A stretch of DNA of 37,352 nt from CAZWAP01 sp964632005 (GTDB taxonomy: Bacteria; Planctomycetota; Phycisphaerae; Sedimentisphaerales; Anaerobacaceae). Shown piece after piece: positions 31,796 to 37,352 of this stretch (the first letter of the stretch is position 1; the number at the start of each line of letters is the position of its first letter). Made by a program: the position numbers and the translations under genes. The notes below the pieces were generated by a model, which was given only the letters and a program-made list of their open reading frames with translations, searched no databases and was not told where the DNA came from. The stretch spans positions 1 to 37,352 of the forward strand of contig CAZWAP010000022.1 in assembly GCA_964632005.1 (NCBI GenBank). Direction: 5' to 3'.

Positions 31796-32949
31796 TGAGA
31801 CTGTTCTACGAGTGGGGCACGAGGCAGCTCAGGAAGCACGGCGAGGAACTATGCGGTGACAACGTGGCGGTGGCGCGTCATTCTGACTACGTGACGCTGG
31901 CGCTATCGGACGGTCTGGGCAGCGGGGTCAAGGCGAATATTCTGTCGATCCTGACGACGCGGATAGTAATGCACCTGATGGAGAACAGGCTCGCCCTGCG
32001 CGAGGTGGTCGACACGCTGAGCAAGACGCTTCCGGTGTGCGAGGTGCGGAAGCTGGCGTACAGCACATTTGCGATCGGGCAGTTTTTCCGGGATGGCAAC
32101 GCGCGTGTGGTGGAGTTCGACACGCCGTCATTTATACTGGTGCGCCGGCGGAAATACTGGGAGATGCCATCGCAGGAGCGTCGGATCGAGGACAAGACGA
32201 TCCGCGAGTCGGAGTTCAAACTTGAGGAAGGCGACTGGCTCGTTTTCGTTTCGGACGGGGTGGTGAACGCGGGGATAGGTGGTCGCTATCCTCTCGGGTG
32301 GGGGCGAGACCACTTAGTGAGATTCCTCGAAGAGCACTGCCATCCGGATCTGTCGGCGCAGGAGTTGGTTGACAAGCTTGCGCAGGTTGTGTGGGACCTG
32401 TATTGCGGGCGGCCTGGCGACGACGTGAGCGCGGTGGTGATAAAGGCCCGGCGGAAACTGGTAGCGACGGTACTGACCGGGCCGCCGAGGGACCCTGGAG
32501 CGGACGCGGAGGTGGTGGAGAAGTTTACCCGGCGTCGGGGGCTACGGGCGGTGTGCGGGGGGACGACGGCGAAGATCGTGGCGGAGCACACGGGCCACAA
32601 GGCGTTGAACGTCGATTTGAGCACGATGCGGGCGGACGTTCCGCCGGTGGGGGAGCTGGAGGGCATTGACTTGACGACCGAGGGGATATTGACGCTTACG
32701 AAGGCGAGCGACCTGTTGCGCGGCGGCGCGAACAGGGAGACGGTCAAGTACCGGACCGATGGTGCATCGGCGTTGCTGCGATTGTTCCTGGACGTTGACC
32801 ATGTGCACTTTATGGTGGGGCTGAGTGTCAACCCGGCGCACCAGAACCCTGAATTGCCGCGGCAACTGGATATGAAGCTGGCCGTGGTTAAAGAGATCGC
32901 CGAGGAACTGCGCAAGCGCGGCAAAGAGGTGAGCATTGAGACGGTTTAG
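31795..32949 (+). CDS. SpoIIE-type PP2C phosphatase with extra C-terminal domain
   Basis: The 384-residue protein has a SpoIIE-family PP2C phosphatase domain in residues about 15-220. Metal-binding aspartates are D22 (GDN), D39 (LSDGLGSG), D154 (FVSDGVV) and D209/D210 (GRPGDDVS). The last ~160 residues (225-384) form a separate domain with CGGTTAKIVAEHTG; I recall such a domain in phosphatases encoded beside [FeFe]-hydrogenase genes, such as HfsC of Thermoanaerobacterium, but its fold and role are not known to me. It should remove phosphate from serine or threonine of a partner protein. It starts at ATG 31795, overlapping the PAS gene. With no kinase encoded nearby, the target may be the redox enzyme or an antagonist-type factor elsewhere. 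Confidence 0.88.
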   Translation: MRLFYEWGTRQLRKHGEELCGDNVAVARHSDYVTLALSDGLGSGVKANILSILTTRIVMHLMENRLALREVVDTLSKTLPVCEVRKLAYSTFAIGQFFRDGNARVVEFDTPSFILVRRRKYWEMPSQERRIEDKTIRESEFKLEEGDWLVFVSDGVVNAGIGGRYPLGWGRDHLVRFLEEHCHPDLSAQELVDKLAQVVWDLYCGRPGDDVSAVVIKARRKLVATVLTGPPRDPGADAEVVEKFTRRRGLRAVCGGTTAKIVAEHTGHKALNVDLSTMRADVPPVGELEGIDLTTEGILTLTKASDLLRGGANRETVKYRTDGASALLRLFLDVDHVHFMVGLSVNPAHQNPELPRQLDMKLAVVKEIAEELRKRGKEVSIETV

Positions 32950-33054
32950 CGGTTGGAAATAATCCGGCGGCGGTGTTGACAGCGGGCGAGGTTTGGGTTA
33001 AAAGGTAGTTTTTTGCGGCGCGTGGTTGGACGCGACCGAGGACGGGCTTTGGTT

Positions 33055-33561
33055 GTGACGACAGAGAGCACGACAGTTGTGGAGTGGATAGTCGAGCGGT
33101 ACGGTGGCGACGTCGGGATGCTGATACCGATGATGCAGGATCTGCAGGCCGAGCGTGGGTATCTGCCTGCTGACGAGCTGCGGGCTCTGAGCAAACGGTT
33201 GGGTGTGCCGCTGAGCCGGATATACGCCGTGGCCACGTTCTACGCGTCATTCCGGCTGGCTCCGAAGGGTGCGCACGAGGTGACCCTGTGCATGGGGACG
33301 GTCTGCTACCTCAAGGGGGCGCCGGATATCCTTGAGGCGATCTGCAAGGAGTTCGAGGTGGCGCCGGGTGGCACGACCGGTGACCGCCTGTTTAGTCTGC
33401 AGGCAGTCAACTGCGTGGGGGCGTGTGCAGTGGCGCCGGTGATGTTGGTTGACGGAGAATACTACGACGGTGTCACGCCGGAGTCGGCCGTTGAGGTTAT
33501 ACGACGCCTGCCGCCGCTGGAAGAGGCTGGCAAAGCCGTTGAAAAGGAGTCCAGGGGATGA
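33055..33561 (+). CDS. NADH-linked oxidoreductase subunit E (NuoE/HydC-like)
   Basis: The 168-residue protein has a helical N-terminal half (LIPMMQDLQAERGYLPADEL and IYAVATFYASF) and a thioredoxin-like [2Fe-2S] half with ligands C79, C84, C120 and C124 (CMGTVC and CVGAC). This is the NuoE/HoxE/HydC family, which takes part in electron transfer with the flavin-bearing subunit F. Its stop overlaps the ATG of the next gene (ATGA). The start is uncertain: GTG 33055 matches the usual N-terminus; TTG 33013, behind AAAGG, would add 14 residues. A perfect TTGACA lies at 32986-32991 but no matching -10 follows, so this gene is probably read with the operon. Confidence 0.92.
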   Translation: MTTESTTVVEWIVERYGGDVGMLIPMMQDLQAERGYLPADELRALSKRLGVPLSRIYAVATFYASFRLAPKGAHEVTLCMGTVCYLKGAPDILEAICKEFEVAPGGTTGDRLFSLQAVNCVGACAVAPVMLVDGEYYDGVTPESAVEVIRRLPPLEEAGKAVEKESRG

Positions 33562-35426
33562 GCTTGTCCGTCAGCACGCGACTGAAAGACCCGGCGGACC
33601 TGCGGTCGTTGAGGAAGAAACTTCTGGAGAAACGTGCGGCAGCTACAAAGTCTGTACATATCTGCGTGGGTCCGGGCTGCGCAGCCAAGGGTTCTGCGAA
33701 GTTGTACGAGCTTTTTAGGGAGGCTGCAAAAACATCTGAAGCTGATGTAAGAATAGAGGCCAAGGGTGTAGGTTGTCACGGCCTGTGCGAAGCCGGGCCT
33801 ATCGTTCTGGTCCAGCCGGGCGATATCTTCTACCAGCGGGTAGAAGAGCCGGATGTCCCTGAAATCTTTCGCGAAACCGTCCTTGGAGGCAGGATAGTCG
33901 AGCGTCTTCTCTATGAGGACCCCGCCACCGGCGAAAAGTTGGATACTGTGGACAAGATCCCGTTCTATAAAGCGCAGGAGCGAGTCGCCCTGGCTCACAA
34001 CGGGCTGGTCGATCCGACGAGCATCGCGGACTACATAGCGGAAGGCGGATACGGTGCACTGGCGAAGGTGCTTTCGTCGATGAGGCCGGAAGAGGTGATC
34101 CGGGAGGTCGAGATAGCCGGCCTGCGGGGCCGGGGCGGCGGGGGCTTTCCCACGGCGAGGAAGTGGCGTTCTTGCCGTCAGGCGAAAGGATCGCCCAAGT
34201 ACGTGATCTGCAACGGTGACGAGGGTGACCCTGGGGCGTTTATGGACAGGGCTATCATGGAAGGCAATCCTCATTCTGTTATCGAGGGGATGCTCATAGG
34301 GGCGTACGCGATTGGCTCAAGACACGGCTACATCTATGTCCGCAACGAGTACCCGCTCTCGGTTGAGCGACTTAATACTGCGATCGAGCAGGCCAGGGAA
34401 CTGGGCTTGCTTGGCCGGAATATCCTGGGCAGCTCATTTTCGTTTGACATCAGGATCAACCGTGGGGGCGGGGCGTTTGTATGCGGCGAATCGACGGCGC
34501 TTATGGCGTCATTAGAGGGCCGGACCGGCGAGCCGAGGGCAAAGTATATCCACACTGTCGAGAGCGGTTTCCGCGGAAAACCCACCAACCTCAACAACGT
34601 GGAGACGTGGGCCAACGTGCCGCAGATCATAAACCGCGGCGGCGAATGGTTCGCACGGATCGGAACCGAAAAGTCCAAGGGGACGAAGGTGTTCAGCCTG
34701 GTGGGGAAGGTGGTCAATACCGGTCTGGTCGAGGTTCCGATGGGCATAACGCTGCGGCAAATCATCGAGGAGATCGGCGGGGGAATACGCGACGGCAAGC
34801 GTTTTAAGGCTGTTCAGACTGGCGGGCCGTCCGGCGGGTGCATACCGGCCGAGCACCTCGACGCGCGCGTCGATTTCGACGAGCTAACACGGCTCGGCTC
34901 GATGATGGGCTCCGGCGGTATGATCGTTATGGACGAAGATACCTGCATGGTCAGGGTCGCGCAGTACTTCACCGAGTTCTTGCAGAAGGAATCGTGCGGC
35001 AAGTGCACGCCGTGCCGAGAAGGGCTGGCGCAGATGCTGCACATACTGAATCGGATCACTGCGGGCGAGGGCAAGGTTGGTGACGTCGAGGAACTGGGGG
35101 CACTGGCCGAGCTGCTCGAGGAAACCGCCCTGTGCGCACTCGGCAAGACGGCGGCGAATCCGGTGATGTCGACGATAAATTACTTCCGGGAGGAATACGA
35201 TGCGCACATTTTCGAGAGGCACTGCCCGGCGAAGGAGTGTCGCGGGTTGTTCCGCTACGAGATCGACGGTGAGGCGTGCAAGGGCTGCGGCATTTGCCTG
35301 AAGAACTGTCCAGCCGATGCGATTAGGGGTGAAGCAAAGGTTGCCCACGTGATCGACCAGGACAAGTGCACCCTTTGCGGGTCGTGCTGGGAGAAGTGCC
35401 CGTTTACGGCAGTAATGAAGGTATAA
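33558..35426 (+). CDS. NADH-oxidising flavoprotein subunit (NuoF/HydB-like)
   Basis: The 622-residue protein has three parts. Residues 30-100 are a NuoE-type thioredoxin-like [2Fe-2S] domain (C36, C41, C73, C77). Residues about 130-540 are NuoF with the FMN/NADH site (GLRGRGGGGFP near 189-199, NGDEGDPGAF near 218) and the [4Fe-4S] site C480, C483, C486 and C526. Residues about 565-622 add a ferredoxin domain with two [4Fe-4S] motifs starting at C574 and C604. This extended form is that of HydB of electron-bifurcating [FeFe]-hydrogenases and related formate dehydrogenases, unlike the shorter NuoF of complex I. It should oxidise or reduce NAD(P)H and share electrons with ferredoxin. It overlaps the E subunit gene by four bases. 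Confidence 0.94.
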   Translation: MSLSVSTRLKDPADLRSLRKKLLEKRAAATKSVHICVGPGCAAKGSAKLYELFREAAKTSEADVRIEAKGVGCHGLCEAGPIVLVQPGDIFYQRVEEPDVPEIFRETVLGGRIVERLLYEDPATGEKLDTVDKIPFYKAQERVALAHNGLVDPTSIADYIAEGGYGALAKVLSSMRPEEVIREVEIAGLRGRGGGGFPTARKWRSCRQAKGSPKYVICNGDEGDPGAFMDRAIMEGNPHSVIEGMLIGAYAIGSRHGYIYVRNEYPLSVERLNTAIEQARELGLLGRNILGSSFSFDIRINRGGGAFVCGESTALMASLEGRTGEPRAKYIHTVESGFRGKPTNLNNVETWANVPQIINRGGEWFARIGTEKSKGTKVFSLVGKVVNTGLVEVPMGITLRQIIEEIGGGIRDGKRFKAVQTGGPSGGCIPAEHLDARVDFDELTRLGSMMGSGGMIVMDEDTCMVRVAQYFTEFLQKESCGKCTPCREGLAQMLHILNRITAGEGKVGDVEELGALAELLEETALCALGKTAANPVMSTINYFREEYDAHIFERHCPAKECRGLFRYEIDGEACKGCGICLKNCPADAIRGEAKVAHVIDQDKCTLCGSCWEKCPFTAVMKV

Positions 35427-35441
35427 CGAAAGGCGCTCCTG

Positions 35442-36230
35442 GTGGCAAGGGTAACAATAGATGGACGTAAAGTAAGGGTCAGGAAGGGGGCGACGATCTT
35501 GGAGGCCGCACGGAAGGCTGGCATCTGGATCCCGACGCTCTGCTACCACCCGGCGGTTTCGCCCGAGGCGACCTGCCGGATATGCATGGTTGAGGTTGAC
35601 CACGGGGACTGGAGGCAACTGGTTACCGCTTGCAACTACCCCGTACGTGGAGACATTGTTGTTTATGTTTCGAGCGAGCGAGCGCAAGAGGCGCGCAGAG
35701 GCGTGATGGAGTTGCTGCTCGCTCGGGCTCCTGAGAGCGAGGAACTCAAGTCGCTGGCGCAGCGGATGGGGGTGGAAGGGACGCGTTATCCGACGGTCAC
35801 GGAGAGCCAGCGGAACTGCATCCTGTGCGGGCTGTGCGTTCGCGTTTGCGAGCAGGTGGTAGGGCAGTCGGCGATCGGCTTTTCGGGGCGCGGCGTCGAG
35901 AGGTCGGTGGCGACACCGTTCCGGCAGCCATCGGAGGATTGCATCGAATGCGGCGCGTGTGCAGCGGTGTGCCCCGTGGGGACGATCAAGATCAGGATCC
36001 ACAGGGACCAAGGCGAGATAGAGATTTCGCCGTTCAAGTCGCGTGCGAGGCTGGTGAGGTGCCGGGGGTGTGGTGCGCCGGTGGTGAGCGAGGCCGTGGT
36101 TGAGAAGATCGGGCGACTCGACGGGACGATCAGCGCGGAACTGCTCGAGCTTATGCAGTTTTGCCGGCGGTGCAGGGCGTTGCGCACGGCCGAGCAGTTA
36201 GGGCGCAGGTGCGCTTACGAGCAGGAATGA
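35442..36230 (+). CDS. HoxU/NuoG-N-terminus-like iron-sulfur subunit
   Basis: The 262-residue protein has a plant-type [2Fe-2S] domain at 1-80 (C34, C45, C48, C64), then a helical segment, then two [4Fe-4S] motifs (C126/129/132/136 and C167/170/173/177). The His-Cys3 cluster site between the [2Fe-2S] domain and the ferredoxin part is missing: the usual H..DC..C stretch is replaced by ARAPESEELKSL. The last 60 residues have two CxxC pairs (C207/C210 and C241/C244) that look like a zinc ribbon. It has neither an H-cluster hydrogenase domain nor a molybdopterin domain, so it only carries electrons. The start is GTG 35442 with AAAGG eight bases before. It closes the operon; the next 300 bases hold no gene. 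Confidence 0.9.
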   Translation: MARVTIDGRKVRVRKGATILEAARKAGIWIPTLCYHPAVSPEATCRICMVEVDHGDWRQLVTACNYPVRGDIVVYVSSERAQEARRGVMELLLARAPESEELKSLAQRMGVEGTRYPTVTESQRNCILCGLCVRVCEQVVGQSAIGFSGRGVERSVATPFRQPSEDCIECGACAAVCPVGTIKIRIHRDQGEIEISPFKSRARLVRCRGCGAPVVSEAVVEKIGRLDGTISAELLELMQFCRRCRALRTAEQLGRRCAYEQE

Positions 36231-36487
36231 GGGGTGGGCCGAGGGGCGTGGTTCTGCCGCAAGAGCTGGGCGAACCTGGTTACGAGGGCCCGGCGAACGA
36301 GCAGCTTGCCGTCCTTTCCCCAAGCACTATGGCCGAGAAGGAGCAGAAGTGTGAGCGGGCACTGGGGAATTTGCCAAGAGGGGTATCTTTTTTTCGGCTG
36401 GTTTTAGCAGGGGAAGAGCCCACAGTTGTAACTATAACAATCCGTACGATGGCAGGATCATAACTGCCAATTCGGTTGTAATCGGAC
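36231..36487. other. Intergenic, after the redox operon
   Basis: Frames open here are shadows of the preceding gene. A short hairpin GGCAG-(8 bases)-CTGCC lies near 36452-36470. No catalytic hydrogenase or formate dehydrogenase sequence, not even a remnant such as an H-cluster cysteine motif, is visible here. Confidence 0.5.
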
Positions 36488-36516
36488 TTGTGGCGAGGGA
36501 GCATCGGCGGTATTAT
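36488..36516 (+). promoter_or_regulatory. Promoter for the tRNA-Lys gene
   Basis: TTGTGG (36488-36493), a 17-base spacer and TATTAT (36511-36516). Transcription would begin near 36523, about 24 bases before the tRNA. Confidence 0.5.
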
Positions 36517-36546
36517 ATGATGCGCTAGGACGGGTTATAAGATTAT

Positions 36547-36584
36547 GGGAGTGTAGCTCAGTCGGCAGAGCAACGGCCTTTTAA
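36547..36584 (+). tRNA. tRNA-Lys(TTT), 5' half only
   Basis: GGGAGTG (acceptor arm, 36547-36553), TA, the D-arm GCTC-AGTCGGCA-GAGC, A, the 5' anticodon stem ACGGC (36573-36577) and the loop CTTTTAA (36578-36584) with anticodon TTT at 36580-36582 are all in standard positions 1-38. The 3' anticodon stem should read GCCGT, but TTCAG follows. No variable arm, T-arm or CACTCCC acceptor strand is found in the remaining 770 bases. The gene is thus cut after the anticodon loop and cannot give a working tRNA as shown. Confidence 0.8.
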
Positions 36585-37352
36585 TTCAGGCGAGCATCTT
36601 GCGTCTTTCGCAAGTATCTTACATTTCAGCACTTAGCGACTGGTAACATTCGCAAAAATCACAGATATCACACCTTTTTGTTGTAGTTTGGTTGTAGTTT
36701 TCCGCCCCTTTTAGAGCAGCTGTTATTCGCACTGTAACCGTCGTTTCCAAAAGAAAAAAATTTTCTTCACATCGCTATTTTTCCTCTTCACCTTGGGTGG
36801 CTTATCCGCTGATGGTCCCGCCAATTCAAGGGTTGGATACGCCTTACTCGGTACTCCATTTTCAGCCCTGTTCTGCCTCGTCCGCCAGGCTGAGTTCCTG
36901 ACAAGAACAAGCTCAGGGCTCAGGCAGCTAACTCGTTTTCTGCTTGCCGGGCCTTTGCATACGCCTCAGCCAGAACCTCGGCTGAAGGAGATAAATACAC
37001 AGACGTGGTCTTCAGGCTCCTGTGGCCGACTTGCTTCTGGACGATCGGAAGTGCGACTTTTCGGCCTACTGCATAGTGCATAATGTGGCTGTGACGCAAA
37101 GAATGGACAGTGAACATCTTCAGCTTCCTGCCCTTGCTGTCTTGCCCGTATGCCTGCTGCAAGCCAGCCTTCTTTATGTAACGCTGGAACAACTGCCGAA
37201 TTCGATTCTCAGTATACCGATGGCTCTGCCTCTTACCCGGATGGAATAGAAAGGCATCGGGCTTCCTGATCCGCCCACAACGTTTCGTCATTATGCTTTT
37301 TCGTATCAGCATGCTTTTGAGCTCGTTCATCAATCCTTTCGGCAGGTAGCTC
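36585..37352. mobile_element. Probable end of an integrated element at tRNA-Lys
   Basis: From the break in the tRNA onward the DNA is markedly more AT-rich than the operon to its left, and it carries a tyrosine recombinase gene. Between the tRNA and that gene (36585-36919) there is no gene. A perfect hairpin CTTGCG-TCTTT-CGCAAG lies near 36598-36614, and a short tandem repeat (TTGTAGTTTGG then TTGTAGTTTT) near 36680-36702, of the kind that bind integrase arms. The element continues past the window edge. Confidence 0.5.
36920..37352 (-). CDS. Tyrosine recombinase/integrase, partial
   Basis: About 144 residues are visible, open to the window edge, so the N-terminal part is missing. The frame shows the C-terminal catalytic domain of phage-type integrases: HSLRHSHIMH with the second arginine, VGHRSLKTTSVYLS with the histidine and the nucleophilic tyrosine. 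It should cut and join DNA at an attachment site. It ends toward the broken tRNA-Lys gene, about 335 bases away, as expected of an integrase gene near the end of an element inserted at a tRNA. Its codons are less GC-rich than those of the operon genes. Confidence 0.88.
   Translation of the reverse strand, partial: SYLPKGLMNELKSMLIRKSIMTKRCGRIRKPDAFLFHPGKRQSHRYTENRIRQLFQRYIKKAGLQQAYGQDSKGRKLKMFTVHSLRHSHIMHYAVGRKVALPIVQKQVGHRSLKTTSVYLSPSAEVLAEAYAKARQAENELAA

Noticed and set aside
32986..33012. Perfect TTGACA before the NuoE gene as an internal promoter
   Set aside because: No acceptable -10 hexamer is found 16-18 bases downstream.
36585..36919. Group I intron in the tRNA-Lys anticodon loop
   Set aside because: Introns do occur at this place in some bacterial tRNAs, but no 3' half of the tRNA is seen in the next 770 bases and an integrase gene follows, so an inserted element fits better.
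1..37352. CRISPR arrays, rRNA genes and insertion-sequence transposases
   Set aside because: I saw no regularly spaced repeats, no rRNA sequence and no transposase in the window.

Overview
The window is a stretch of GC-rich bacterial chromosome, probably from an uncultured planctomycete of the Phycisphaerae type. The evidence is a hydrazine-synthase-alpha-like cytochrome, two secreted proteins ending in dockerin-like calcium repeats, a prepilin-type secreted protein, a sigma factor fused to an export region, and several lipoproteins. The sequence comes from a draft assembly: a run of exactly 100 N sits at 3906-4005, and genes are cut at both ends. The lineage is an inference from gene content; no rRNA gene is present.

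Left part (1-8.9 kb): an open frame cut by the window edge; a large secreted di-heme protein with a discoidin domain; a small membrane protein; the assembly gap; an ECF sigma factor overlapping its membrane anti-sigma partner by an ATGA junction; a convergent lipoprotein; then a forward run of three genes: a coiled-coil zinc-ribbon protein, an RNase H-PurN fusion and a small anchored protein.

Middle (8.9-30 kb): clpC on the minus strand with a good sigma-70-type promoter; a lipoprotein ending in a GspG-like domain; a short coiled-coil protein; a sodium/solute symporter facing a glycoside hydrolase family 2 lipoprotein; a UvrD-like helicase; a prepilin-like protein that seems to start at ATA; two dockerin proteins; and an ECF sigma factor fused to a membrane and exported domain.

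Right part (30.2-36.2 kb): a seven-gene forward operon behind a recognisable promoter. It encodes a four-cluster ferredoxin, a small thioredoxin-like [2Fe-2S] protein, a PAS sensor, a SpoIIE-type phosphatase, NuoE/HydC, NuoF/HydB and a HoxU/NuoG-N-terminus-like protein. Together these make an NADH-linked electron-transfer module of the kind that drives bifurcating hydrogenases or formate dehydrogenases, with its own PAS/phosphatase signalling pair. No catalytic hydrogenase or formate dehydrogenase subunit is in the window. This is the most interesting system here.

Right edge (36.5-37.35 kb): the 5' half of a tRNA-Lys(TTT) gene stops exactly after the anticodon loop and is followed by AT-rich DNA and a tyrosine recombinase gene cut by the window edge. 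This looks like the end of an integrated element, or an assembly join, in a tRNA gene.
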